From: a bacterium
Lineage (GTDB): Bacteria; Vulcanimicrobiota; Vulcanimicrobiia; Vulcanimicrobiales; SCRA01
Direction of reading: 5' to 3'
Length of the DNA: 64,000 nucleotides
Assembly: GCA_004297985.1 (NCBI GenBank)
Contig: SCRA01000086.1
Location: 1-64,000 of the forward strand
Positions 17,322 through 26,375 of this stretch are shown piece after piece (position 1 is the stretch's first letter; each line of letters begins with the position of its first letter). Under the pieces are notes generated by a model, which was not told where the DNA came from, did not search any database, and saw nothing but the letters and a program-made list of their open reading frames with translations. The position numbers and the translations under genes were made by a program.

Positions 17322-18586
17322 GAATCGCCTACGTCGAGATGGTGGGTGGTGCCGCCGGCAACATGCTGGCCGGTGCCTTCGTCGACCTCGGCGTTCCGCT
17401 GGAGGCGCTGGAGACGCAACTGCGCACGATTCCCGTGGACGGCTGGCGCATCGAAACCTCGCGCGTGGTCAAGCACGGCATCGCCGCAACCTACCTCGAC
17501 GTGATCGTCCCCGGAGAAGATCCGCCTTACGAGCATCGCGAGCACGGTCAGGATCACGATCACGATCACGGACACGATCACGATCATCACCATCACGAAG
17601 GACGCCCCACGCGCCACCTGGCCGATATCTTGGAGATCGTGGAGCGCTCGGGTCTCTCGCCGCGCGTCAAGCGCCGGGCCGGCGCCGTCTACCGGAGGCT
17701 GGCGGAGGCCGAGGCGCGCGTCCACGGCACCACGGCGGAGGCCATCCACTTCCACGAAGTGGGGCAGATCGACGCCATCGTCGACGTGGCGATGACCTGC
17801 ATCGCGCTCGAGCATCTGAACGTCGATCGCCTCTACTGCTCCGACGCGCCGGTGGGCAACGGCGAGATCACGATGGCCCACGGCCGCTATCCCAACCCGC
17901 CGCCGGCCACGCTCGATCTCTTGCGCGGCGTGCCGTTGCGCCCTGTGGACGTGCGAGGCGAGCTGGTGACCACCACGGCGGCAGCGATTCTGAGCACGCT
18001 GGCCGAGCACCCCGGCACGCGCCCGGCCATGCGCGTCGAAGCGATCGGCTACGGCGCCGGGCGCAGCGACTTCGGCATCCCCAACGTCACACGCATCACG
18101 GTGGGCGAGCCGCTGGAGGACGAGAGCTCCGCCGACGGCCTGGAGCGCGACGAGGTGGTGGTGCTGGAGGCCAACGTCGACGACATGGACCCGCGTTGGT
18201 TCGAGGGCGCCTTCGAAGCGGTGCTCGCCGCGGGCGCCAACGACGTCTGGCTGACCCCCGTGCAGATGAAGAAGTCGCGTCCGGCCTCGATCGTCGGCGC
18301 CATCTGCCCGCCGCAGCGTGCCGGCGCCGTGGCGCGTGCGCTGCTAGAGCACACCACGACGCTGGGCGTTCGCCTGCGCACGCAGGAGCGGATGATCCTC
18401 CCGCGGCGCGTCGAGACGATCGAGACGCCCCACGGGAGCGTGCGGATCAAGCTCAGCCGCCTTCCGGGCGGACGGGAGCGGCGCACCGTCGAATACGACG
18501 ACGTGCGTGCCCTTGCGAAGGCGCGCGGCGTACCGATCGAGGCCGTCGTGCGCGAGATCGAGGCGCAAATGGAGGAACGGTCGTGA
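17318..18586 (+). CDS. larC: LarC: nickel insertion protein of the pincer cofactor pathway
   Basis: 422 aa, single uninterrupted frame from GTG 17318. LarC is a CTP-dependent nickel insertase that cyclometallates the LarE product. Seen are the N-terminal domain (YVEMVGG...LAGAFVDLGVPLEALE), a His-rich loop around residues 70-92 (HDHDHGHDHDHHHHEG) suited to nickel, EAIHFHEVGQIDAIVD, DAPVGNGEITMAHGRYPNPPPAT and a C-terminal VLEANVDDMDP domain. The family's usual SGDM near residue 14 reads AGNM here (Asp to Asn). Some lactobacilli need a frameshift to make full-length LarC; this gene does not. The stop overlaps the larE start. Confidence 0.93.
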   Translation: MRIAYVEMVGGAAGNMLAGAFVDLGVPLEALETQLRTIPVDGWRIETSRVVKHGIAATYLDVIVPGEDPPYEHREHGQDHDHDHGHDHDHHHHEGRPTRHLADILEIVERSGLSPRVKRRAGAVYRRLAEAEARVHGTTAEAIHFHEVGQIDAIVDVAMTCIALEHLNVDRLYCSDAPVGNGEITMAHGRYPNPPPATLDLLRGVPLRPVDVRGELVTTTAAAILSTLAEHPGTRPAMRVEAIGYGAGRSDFGIPNVTRITVGEPLEDESSADGLERDEVVVLEANVDDMDPRWFEGAFEAVLAAGANDVWLTPVQMKKSRPASIVGAICPPQRAGAVARALLEHTTTLGVRLRTQERMILPRRVETIETPHGSVRIKLSRLPGGRERRTVEYDDVRALAKARGVPIEAVVREIEAQMEERS

Positions 18587-19434
18587 TCGAAGTCGAGGAG
18601 TCGTCGGACCTCAAGGAGCAGCGCCTGCGAGCGATCCTGCGCGAGATGGGATCGTGCATCATCGCGTTCAGCGGCGGCGTCGACTCGGCGCTGCTCCTGA
18701 AGGTCGCCGCCGAGGAGCTGGGGGAGCGCGCCATCGGCGTCACGGGCCGCTCCGATGCGCTGGCGCAGCGCGAGTTGGAAGGGGTCATCGAGTTCGTCAA
18801 ATTGATCGGCGCTCGCCACGAGCTGCTCGAGACGCGCGAGATGGAAGACGAGAACTATCTCTCCAATCCCATCAATCGTTGCTACTTCTGCAAGACCGAG
18901 CTCTTCACGCAGTTGGACCGCATTCAAAAGAAGTACGGCGTGGCCGCCATCTGCGACGGCTACAACGCCGACGACGGCGGTGACTTCCGCCCTGGGCGCA
19001 AGGCCGCCGGCGAGCACGAAGTACGCAGCCCGTTGGCCGAGGCCAACTTCCACAAGGCCGACATTCGCGCCCTGGCCCACAAGCTGGACCTCCCCGTGTG
19101 GGACAAGCCGGCCCTGGCCTGCCTCTCCTCGCGCGTGCCGTACGGCACGGCGATTACGCCGGAGATTCTGGCGCAGATCGACGCCACGGAGATGGCCGTG
19201 CTCGCCGAAGGCATCACGCAGGTGCGCGTGCGCCATCACAAAGAGGTTGCGCGCATCGAGATCCCGCCCGCGGAGTTCGCCAAGATCTTGGAGCCCGGCG
19301 TGCGCGATCGCATCACCGCGGCGGCCCGCAAGGCGGGGTATCGTTTCGTGGCGCTCGATCTCTTGGGCTACCGCAGCGGATCGATGCACGAGGGCCTGGA
19401 TCAGGCGAAGGCCAAAGCCGCTTCCCCGGCGTAA
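18583..19434 (+). CDS. larE: LarE: ATP-dependent sulfur transferase of the pincer cofactor pathway
   Basis: 283 aa from GTG 18583, coupled to larC by GTGA with GGAGGA upstream. It adenylates the pyridinium dicarboxylate and inserts sulfur. The PP-loop is FSGGVDSALLL. Cysteines lie at C100 and C103 (NRCYFCK) and C180 (ACLSSRVPYG). The last matches the sacrificial cysteine of the lactobacillar enzyme. The presence of three fits the variant proposed to carry a [4Fe-4S] cluster for catalytic sulfur transfer, but this is inference. larA is not in the window. Confidence 0.92.
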   Translation: MIEVEESSDLKEQRLRAILREMGSCIIAFSGGVDSALLLKVAAEELGERAIGVTGRSDALAQRELEGVIEFVKLIGARHELLETREMEDENYLSNPINRCYFCKTELFTQLDRIQKKYGVAAICDGYNADDGGDFRPGRKAAGEHEVRSPLAEANFHKADIRALAHKLDLPVWDKPALACLSSRVPYGTAITPEILAQIDATEMAVLAEGITQVRVRHHKEVARIEIPPAEFAKILEPGVRDRITAAARKAGYRFVALDLLGYRSGSMHEGLDQAKAKAASPA

Positions 19435-19444
19435 CAAGGGCGCC

Positions 19445-20023
19445 GTGTCGGCATTGGTCTTCAAGAACCGCGGCGCCATTCTCGCGCTCGGGGCGTTGCT
19501 GCTCGTGATCTTCGGCCGCCCCGCCCTCGGCAGGGCGCTCTGCGTCGGCATCGTGCTCGCCGTGCTCGGCGAGCTTCTGCGTATCTGGGCTGTGGGATAC
19601 TCCGGCGTGACCACGCGCGCCAACCACGTGACGGCGCCGGCGCTGGTAACGGCGGGCCCGTACGCGTACGTGCGCAACCCGCTCTACGTTGGTAACTTCG
19701 TCACGGCGGCGGGCTTCACGCTGGCTTTCGTCTCCGGCATGGCCGCCGGCCCCGCCATCACGCTGGCGGTGATCGTGCTCGGCTTGATGGTGGTGACCTA
19801 CGCCGTCATCATCCCGTACGAGGAGGCGTTTCTCGCCCACGCGTTCGGTGGGCCGTTCGCGGCATACGTGCGCGCCGTGCCGCGCATCATCCCACGCGCG
19901 CCGAAGTCGCCGGGGCAGGGCGTCTATCGCTCGGAGGTTATCTGGCGCGCCGAGACCCGTACCTTCGTCACCTTCGCGGTGGTTCTCGTGATTCTGGCCG
20001 TTCGGCTGTGGGTCCAGCGCTGA
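19445..20023 (+). CDS. Membrane isoprenylcysteine-carboxyl-methyltransferase-like protein
   Basis: 192 aa from GTG 19445, with four or five hydrophobic helices. The C-terminal core has AGPYAYVRNPLYVGNFVTAAGF and IIPYEEAFLAHAFGGPFAAYVRAVPRIIP, the RNPxY...EE...Y..P pattern of the ICMT/PEMT-like membrane methyltransferases. It uses S-adenosylmethionine on a lipophilic substrate, unknown here. It follows larE by 10 bp and is probably cotranscribed, though a link to the cofactor is not known. The larger ORF-track frame runs through larE and is a shadow. Confidence 0.75.
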   Translation: MSALVFKNRGAILALGALLLVIFGRPALGRALCVGIVLAVLGELLRIWAVGYSGVTTRANHVTAPALVTAGPYAYVRNPLYVGNFVTAAGFTLAFVSGMAAGPAITLAVIVLGLMVVTYAVIIPYEEAFLAHAFGGPFAAYVRAVPRIIPRAPKSPGQGVYRSEVIWRAETRTFVTFAVVLVILAVRLWVQR

Positions 20024-20034
20024 TCGGCGGCCCA

Positions 20035-20064
20035 TTGCGCGCGACGCCTGAACATGGGTATACT
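20035..20064 (+). promoter_or_regulatory. Promoter reading into the 20.07-20.43 kb hairpin-rich region
   Basis: TTGCGC (20035-20040), 18-bp spacer, TATACT (20059-20064). No ORF with a ribosome-binding site follows for more than 400 bp, so the expected product is a non-coding RNA or a long leader. Confidence 0.5.
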
Positions 20065-20432
20065 TCTCGCGACGGAACCTCGAGTGGTTCGTCGTTGCAG
20101 TAAGGCCGAAGTCTGAGGGCCGCATGAGGCGGCGTCATCCGGTAGCGTTCCGGGCGATCCAACTCAGGCGCTGGATTCCCGCCCTTGCGGGCGGGTTGGA
20201 GATGGCGGGTTCCCGCCGGAAAAGAAGGGGACGGAGCCGCGATGACGGCTCCCGAGCCGACGCCAGAATCGGGTCGGAGTCCGGCGCAATACGCCGCCGG
20301 AAGAGGGCGCAAGGCGCCCGAAAGACGGTCGCGGTGAGGGTCATCCCCGAGCTGCGACGTACGCCGACTGGGGACTAGTGGGCCACTAGCGCCCGGCAAA
20401 CCTCGCAGCGACTCGAGATTACTCGAGGTTTC
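20065..20432 (+). ncRNA. Candidate structured non-coding RNA, ~360 nt
   Basis: The gene-free stretch 20024-20518 holds many strong hairpins: CGACGGAACC/GGTTCGTCG (20070-20094); CCCGCCC-TTGC-GGGCGGG (20178-20195); GGCGG-GTTC-CCGCC (20204-20217); GGAGCCG/CGGCTCC (20233-20252); TCCGGCG/CGCCGGA (20280-20301); GGGCGC-AAG-GCGCCC (20305-20319); CTAGTG/CACTAG (20375-20389); and CTCGAG-ATTA-CTCGAG followed by GTTTCGTCTT (20412-20433), which could be a terminator. A promoter lies just upstream. I see no match to the conserved cores of RNase P RNA, tmRNA, SRP RNA or 6S RNA. The alternative is a dispersed repeat element, since GGATTCCCGCC...GCGGG resembles common intergenic repeats. From ~20433 to 20518 there is one more GC hairpin and the leader of the thiolase gene. 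Confidence 0.4.
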
Positions 20433-20518
20433 GTCTTGCCCGCGCTCCAGGTGCCCGTCCCGGCGCGGGCGAAGTCGGGCTGGTCTATCCCAACGATGTA
20501 AGAGAATCGGGAATCAGT

Positions 20519-21856
<1,338 letters not shown>

Positions 21857-21937
21857 CGCTTCGTCGTAGCGCAACAGGGAATCGCCGGGGCCTTATCGGG
21901 CCCCGGCGTCTGCCTGGAGAGAGACGAGCAGAGCGAC

Positions 21938-23110
21938 ATGCATAGCGTCATCGAGACCCCGTCCCACATCGGCTTCCAGTTCAGCGATGAACAGGTGGCC
22001 GTGGCGCATTTGGTGCGCGAGTTCGCGAAGCACGAGATCGCCCCGCATGTCGCGCGCTGGGACAAGGAGCACATCTTTCCGCGGGAGCTCTACGGCAAGC
22101 TCGCCGACGCCGGCATCCTCGGCATGACGATCCCCGAAGAGCACGGAGGCGGCGGCTCCGACACGGTCACCTACGCCCTGGTGGTCGAGGAGTTGGCCAA
22201 AGCGGATGCCGGCACGGCCACCACCTTCAGCGTCCACGCGATGGTTGCCGCCGCCATCAACGCGATGGGCACGCCGGAACAGCGCAGGCGCTACCTTCCC
22301 AAGCTCGCCTCCGGCGAGATGCTCGCCGCCTTCGCGCTCACCGAGCCCGAAAGCGGCAGCGACGCCGCCTCCCTGCGCACGCACGCCGAGCGCAACGGTG
22401 ACGGCTACGTGATCAGCGGGCGCAAGCAGTGGTGCACGAACGCTGGCTACTCGGGCGTCGTCATGGTGATGGCACGCACGGGAGGCCACGGTGCCAACGG
22501 CATCAGCTCCTTCCTCGTGGAGAACGGCGTGCCGGGTTTGGTTGTGGAGAGGGTCACCGAGAAGATGGGGATCCACAGCTCCAACACCGTCGATCTTGCC
22601 TTCGATAACGTCGCTGTGCCGGCCGATGCCCTGCTGGGCGTAGAGGGACGCGGCTTTCGCCAGGCTCTGCAGACGCTCAACGCCGGGCGCATCGGTATCG
22701 CCGCACAGGCCTGCGGCATCCTCGCTGCCTGCCTGCACGAGTCGATCGCCTTCGCCAGAGAGCGCCATACGTTCGGCAAGCCGATCGGCGCCTATCAGGG
22801 CATCTCGTTCAAGATCGCGCGCATGCAAGTCGATCTCGACGCCGCGCGCCTGTTGATGTACCGCGCCGCGTGGCTGAAAGACCAAGGGCGCGACTTCGCC
22901 GTGGCTGCTTCGGAGGCGAAGCTCTTCGCTTCGGAGGCGGCCCGCCGCCAGAGCGCGGAGGCCGTGCAGATCCACGGCGGCTATGGCTATACCACGGAGT
23001 TCCCCGTCGAGCGCTACTATCGGGACGCGAAGATCACGGAGATCTACGAAGGCACCTCCGAGATTCACCAGATCATCGTCGCGAGGTCCCTGCTCGGCAA
23101 GTTGGACTGA
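21938..23110 (+). CDS. Acyl-CoA dehydrogenase
   Basis: 390 aa. Family marks are AFALTEPESGSDAASLRT (FAD/substrate site), GRKQWCTNAGYSGV, RHTFGKPIGAYQGISFKIA, IHGGYGYTTEFPVERYYRD and catalytic Glu371 in YEGTSEIHQ, which places the base where short-chain acyl-CoA dehydrogenases have it. It introduces the alpha-beta double bond and passes electrons to ETF, which is not encoded in the window. It starts 81 bp after the thiolase and probably shares the transcript. GAGAGAGACGAG upstream may serve as ribosome-binding site. Chain length cannot be told. Confidence 0.92.
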   Translation: MHSVIETPSHIGFQFSDEQVAVAHLVREFAKHEIAPHVARWDKEHIFPRELYGKLADAGILGMTIPEEHGGGGSDTVTYALVVEELAKADAGTATTFSVHAMVAAAINAMGTPEQRRRYLPKLASGEMLAAFALTEPESGSDAASLRTHAERNGDGYVISGRKQWCTNAGYSGVVMVMARTGGHGANGISSFLVENGVPGLVVERVTEKMGIHSSNTVDLAFDNVAVPADALLGVEGRGFRQALQTLNAGRIGIAAQACGILAACLHESIAFARERHTFGKPIGAYQGISFKIARMQVDLDAARLLMYRAAWLKDQGRDFAVAASEAKLFASEAARRQSAEAVQIHGGYGYTTEFPVERYYRDAKITEIYEGTSEIHQIIVARSLLGKLD

Positions 23111-23151
23111 CACCACCGGCACAAGACGTTAGGAGATCGAAAAATACCGCC

Positions 23152-24321
23152 ATGAATCTCATGGAGTACCAGGGCAAAGAGCTGTTTCGCCGCTGCGGCA
23201 TACCCGTTCCACGCTCACAGCATTGCAAGACGCCCGACGACGTCGCGGCGTTCATCGAGAAGAATCCCGGCAAGTGGGTCGTCAAGGCGCAAGTCTTGAT
23301 GGGTGGCCGCGGAAAGGCCGGCAAGATCAAGTTCGCCACGAGCGCGGAAGAGGGGTGCGCGGTAGCCCGTGAGATCATGGCAACGCCGATGCCGCCCAAC
23401 CGTCAGAATCCGAGCGGCGAGCCGGTGAACTCGCTGCTCGTGGAAGAGACGATGGAGATCGACAAAGAGGCGTACTGCGCGATCACCGTCGACCGCGCTT
23501 CCAAGAAACCGTCGATCATCGTGACGCGCTTCGGCGGCATGGACGTGGAGGAAGTCCACGAGAAGCACCCGGAGTCGTTCACCTATCACTTCGTCGACAC
23601 GGCTAGCGGGTATTGGCCGTTCGTCGGCCGCGGGCTGGCCTTCGGCGCGGAGCTCGAAGCCGGCTATCGCAAGCAGTTTCCCGCCATCGCCGCGGGCATG
23701 TACGATCTCTTCTTTCGCTACGGCGCGAAGCTCGTCGAGATCAACCCGCTCATCTTGACGAAGGATGGACGCGTGATAGCCGCCGACGCCAAGATCGAGC
23801 TGGACGACGACGCGCTCTTTCGCCAGCCCGAGCTCAAGGAGTGGCAGGCCGTTCTGCCGCTGGACGAGGACGAGAAGCTTGCCGCCGAGGCTGGCCTGGG
23901 CATCCGCAACTTCCGCCGCTTCGGCGGCACGGTCGGCACGCTGGCCAACGGTGCGGGCCTAGCGATGGGCACGATGGACGCGGTGAAGAACGCAGGCGGA
24001 GAGATCGCCAACTTCCTGGACGTAGGCGGCGGAGCCGACGCCCAGCGCGTGCGCAACTGCTACGAGCTGGTCGTCAACCACACGGCGGCTAAGGTGTTCT
24101 TCGTCAACATCTTCGGCGGCATCACGCGTGGCGACGAAGTCGCCAAGGGAATCGTGACGGCGATGAAGGAGACGACCTCGCGCAAGATTCCGCTGGTGAT
24201 TCGGCTGACGGGCACCAACGAAGAAGAAGGGCGGCGCATCCTCGCCGAGGCGGGCATGACGCCGGTGCAGACCATGGACGAAGGAGCGAAGCGCGCCGTC
24301 GAACTCGCGGCGGGAGCCTAA
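23152..24321 (+). CDS. sucC: Succinyl-CoA ligase (ADP/GDP-forming), beta subunit
   Basis: 389 aa from ATG 23152 (MNLMEYQGKELFRRCGIPVP). The ATP-grasp domain has KWVVKAQVLMGGRGKAGKI and VEINPLILTKDGRV. The C-terminal ligase domain has LANGAGLAMGTMDAVKNAGGEIANFLDVGGGA and FVNIFGGITRGDEVA. It forms succinyl-CoA with SucD in the TCA cycle or an acyl-CoA energy-conserving step. An AGGAGA lies 15 nt before the ATG, a rather long spacing. The ORF track start at 22870 lies inside the dehydrogenase gene. Confidence 0.95.
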   Translation: MNLMEYQGKELFRRCGIPVPRSQHCKTPDDVAAFIEKNPGKWVVKAQVLMGGRGKAGKIKFATSAEEGCAVAREIMATPMPPNRQNPSGEPVNSLLVEETMEIDKEAYCAITVDRASKKPSIIVTRFGGMDVEEVHEKHPESFTYHFVDTASGYWPFVGRGLAFGAELEAGYRKQFPAIAAGMYDLFFRYGAKLVEINPLILTKDGRVIAADAKIELDDDALFRQPELKEWQAVLPLDEDEKLAAEAGLGIRNFRRFGGTVGTLANGAGLAMGTMDAVKNAGGEIANFLDVGGGADAQRVRNCYELVVNHTAAKVFFVNIFGGITRGDEVAKGIVTAMKETTSRKIPLVIRLTGTNEEEGRRILAEAGMTPVQTMDEGAKRAVELAAGA

Positions 24322-24322
24322 G

Positions 24323-24358
24323 CAATCGTGTTTTGCACGATTGCGCCCCCGGAGGGGC
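24323..24358 (+). terminator. Two stacked hairpins between sucC and sucD
   Basis: CAATCGTG-TTTTG-CACGATTG (24323-24343, 8-bp perfect stem) is followed at once by GCCCC-CGGA-GGGGC (24345-24358) and TTCT. This lies in an 89-bp gap between two genes normally made 1:1. It looks more like an attenuator or mRNA-stability element than a full terminator, because there is no U-run. Confidence 0.45.
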
Positions 24359-24410
24359 TTCTCAGTACAGGGCTCCCGCGAACGGAGCAAAGCGGAGTGA
24401 GTGGGAAATC

Positions 24411-25289
24411 ATGAGCATTTTTTTAGATAAGAGCAGCAAAATCTTCGTGCAGGGCATCACCGGCTCGGAAGGTTCGTATCACACCGGCCGCATGCTGGCG
24501 TACGGCACCAACATCGTCGGCGGTGTGACGCCGGGCAAGGGCGGGCGGAAGACCACGCACGGCCTTCCCGTCTTCAACACGGTCAAGGAGTGCATCGAGG
24601 CCACCGGCGCTACGCATCAGTGCATCTTCGTACCACCCGCCGGTGCCGCCGACGCGCTCTTCGAAGCGTACGAGGCCGGCATCCGTTTCTCGGTCTGCAT
24701 CACCGAAGGCGTGCCCGTTCACGATATGCTGAAGATCGCCGGCGCGACGCCGGGCATGCGCATCATCGGCCCCAACTGTCCAGGCTTGATTTCGCCGGGG
24801 CAGTCGCTGGTGGGCATCATGCCGGGCCACGTGTTCAAGGAAGGCAACGTGGGGCTGATCTCGCGCTCCGGCACCTTGACGTACGAAGTGGTCGACGGAT
24901 TGACGCGCGCGGGTCTGGGCCAGTCCACCTGCGTGGGTATCGGCGGCGATCCGATCATCGGCACCACCTTCGTCGATTGCCTGCGCGAGTTCGCGAAAGA
25001 CCCGCAGACGCAGGCATTGGTGCTCTGTGGTGAGATCGGCGGCTCGGACGAAGAAGAGGCGGCCGCTTTTATCAAGGAGCGGCTGAGCGATACGCCGATC
25101 GTCGCTTTCGTCGGCGGCCGCAACGCACCGCCAGGAAAGTCGCTCGGTCACGCGGGAGCGATCATCTCCGGATCGTTCGGCACCTCGCAGAGCAAGATCG
25201 CGGCGTTCCAGGCAGCCGGCGTTCCCGTCGCCGACCGCCCCTCGCAGATCCCTGAACTGCTCAAGGAGCGCTTGGCCGCCAGAGTCTAG
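24411..25289 (+). CDS. sucD: Succinyl-CoA ligase, alpha subunit
   Basis: 292 aa from ATG 24411 (MSIFLDKSSKIFVQGITGSEGSYHT). The CoA-binding Rossmann domain is followed by FVPPAGAADALFEA, GPNCPGLISPG, SRSGTLTYE and the phosphohistidine loop GHAGAIISGSFGT. It pairs with sucC 89 bp upstream. The upstream start at 24333 in the ORF track falls in the hairpin region and lacks family similarity. Confidence 0.95.
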   Translation: MSIFLDKSSKIFVQGITGSEGSYHTGRMLAYGTNIVGGVTPGKGGRKTTHGLPVFNTVKECIEATGATHQCIFVPPAGAADALFEAYEAGIRFSVCITEGVPVHDMLKIAGATPGMRIIGPNCPGLISPGQSLVGIMPGHVFKEGNVGLISRSGTLTYEVVDGLTRAGLGQSTCVGIGGDPIIGTTFVDCLREFAKDPQTQALVLCGEIGGSDEEEAAAFIKERLSDTPIVAFVGGRNAPPGKSLGHAGAIISGSFGTSQSKIAAFQAAGVPVADRPSQIPELLKERLAARV

Positions 25290-25300
25290 CGCGCGGACCC

Positions 25301-25789
25301 TTACTGTTTCGGCGCTCTCCTCGAGCGGGCTTCGCGCAAGCGATCGTCGACGGGGACGTCCTGCGCCTCGCCCACGAGCAGGCGCGCGAAATCGCGGTGC
25401 GCCGGATTCAGCAGGACGTTCTCCTCGATGCGCGCGATGGCGCTGGGGACTACCAGCGCAACCGAGATTGCACCGTCGATCCATGCGTCGCCGGCCGCCT
25501 GCAGCGCCGGTGGGGCCGGTGACTCGTACCAGCGTGGTGGGAGCCTGGAGACGTCCAGCGTGTCGACGGTGACGCCGTCCGGAATGTCGACCGTGCAGAA
25601 GACGAGCCCAGGGGGAATCCGCCGCCGCGCGTTTGCCATGATCTCGAGCAAGGCGAGAGCGAGCGACGATGACGCGTAGACCACGCTCTTGCCCGGCGAG
25701 TTCCATCGCCCCCCGAAGAGCCGAGCGCCCTCACCCGTGAACGCCGTCGCCGCATGCTTGCGCTGAAACGCCCGGAACACGCGCCTCAA
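25301..25789 (-). CDS. RES-domain toxin (NAD-degrading family)
   Basis: 162 aa, TTG start overlapping the antitoxin stop (TTGA). RES-family residues are seen: ARLFGGRWNSPGKSVVYAS (Arg), ALLEIMAN (Glu) and VALVVPSAI (Ser), the trio that names the family. Characterised members (MbcT, Res) deplete NAD+ by hydrolysis or phosphorolysis. All key residues are present, so the toxin looks intact. It is convergent with sucD, 11 bp apart. Confidence 0.9.
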   Translation of the reverse strand: MRRVFRAFQRKHAATAFTGEGARLFGGRWNSPGKSVVYASSSLALALLEIMANARRRIPPGLVFCTVDIPDGVTVDTLDVSRLPPRWYESPAPPALQAAGDAWIDGAISVALVVPSAIARIEENVLLNPAHRDFARLLVGEAQDVPVDDRLREARSRRAPKQ

Positions 25790-26220
25790 CTGTAGACGCC
25801 GTGCTCGATTCGACCGATCACTTGCTCGACGCGGCGCGCGCCAACGTCCGTGTCCAGCAGTTCCATCGGGACGCGCTCGCCCAGGGCGCGATTGGGCTCG
25901 TGCAGCCAGGCAAGGCCGTCGGCCTTGCCCATCGCCTCGACGGCCAAGGCGGCGATGCGGGCTACGCGTACGATGCGATCGGACTCATCACGCTTTAGGC
26001 GAGAGCCGCTGCGCGCGCGGCGCGCGAACGTGCTGCGGTCGATGCATGCTACTGCCTGAATCTGCGTTAGCGTGGTGGCTGTGTTCTCGGCGAGCATGCG
26101 GACGGCTTGCGCGGGGATGCCCTCGTGCACGATGCGCTCCAATTCGGTATCGCGCCGTACGCGCTGTTTGAGGGTCTGCCCGCCTCCGAGCAGCTCGGCG
26201 ATCTTAGCGGCCTGTATCAT
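25786..26220 (-). CDS. Xre/MbcA/ParS-type antitoxin (DUF2384)
   Basis: 144 aa from ATG 26220, with AAGGGAGCAA upstream. An N-terminal HTH (TTLTQIQAVACIDRSTFARRARSG) is followed by DESDRIVRVARIAALAVEAMG and the toxin-binding C-terminal domain (WLHEPNRALGERVPMELLDTDVGARRVEQVIGRIEHGV), exactly the MbcA/ParS layout. It binds and blocks the RES toxin encoded downstream and autoregulates the operon. The palindrome ATCATATGAT upstream is a likely operator. Confidence 0.92.
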   Translation of the reverse strand: MIQAAKIAELLGGGQTLKQRVRRDTELERIVHEGIPAQAVRMLAENTATTLTQIQAVACIDRSTFARRARSGSRLKRDESDRIVRVARIAALAVEAMGKADGLAWLHEPNRALGERVPMELLDTDVGARRVEQVIGRIEHGVYS

Positions 26221-26237
26221 TTGCTCCCTTCTACTAT

Positions 26238-26247
26238 ATCATATGAT
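26238..26247. promoter_or_regulatory. Palindromic operator candidate of the RES/Xre pair
   Basis: ATCATATGAT is a perfect 10-bp palindrome in an AT-rich island (minus strand GATCATATGATATAGT) containing -10-like hexamers. It lies 18-27 bp before the antitoxin ATG, where an autoregulatory Xre protein would bind. Confidence 0.5.
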
Positions 26248-26287
26248 CGCAACCAGCCGCCGGCGCCGCGGAGCCGCGCTCGTTCCG

Positions 26288-26327
26288 GGAAAGTGCCCTC
26301 TACGCGACGGCCCCAAGGAAAAGTGCC
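26288..26327 (+). repeat. Direct repeat upstream of the tandem regulator genes
   Basis: GGAAAGTGCC (26288-26297) and GGAAAAGTGCC (26317-26327) are repeated about 29 bp apart, close to three helical turns, and lie 50-90 bp before the first regulator gene. This may be an activator or autoregulatory site. A GATACT -10-like hexamer follows at 26361-26366. Confidence 0.4.
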
Positions 26328-26375
26328 GGATGGACCTTGTGGCGCTCCTGTACGGGCGGAGATACTAGGAGTCAG

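Noticed and set aside
17558-17600. Artificial His-tag or low-complexity artefact in larC
   Set aside because: LarC proteins naturally carry His/Asp-rich loops here; the reading frame continues normally on both sides.
20124-20378. 84-aa ORF inside the hairpin region
   Set aside because: Arg-rich translation of GC-rich palindromes, no ribosome-binding site, and the reverse strand is equally open. It looks like a shadow of RNA or repeat structure.
20065-20432. RNase P RNA, tmRNA, SRP RNA or 6S RNA
   Set aside because: The size fits RNase P RNA, but the conserved GGAAAGUC and ACAGAA-type cores, the tmRNA acceptor ends and the SRP GGAAGCAGCC loop are all absent.
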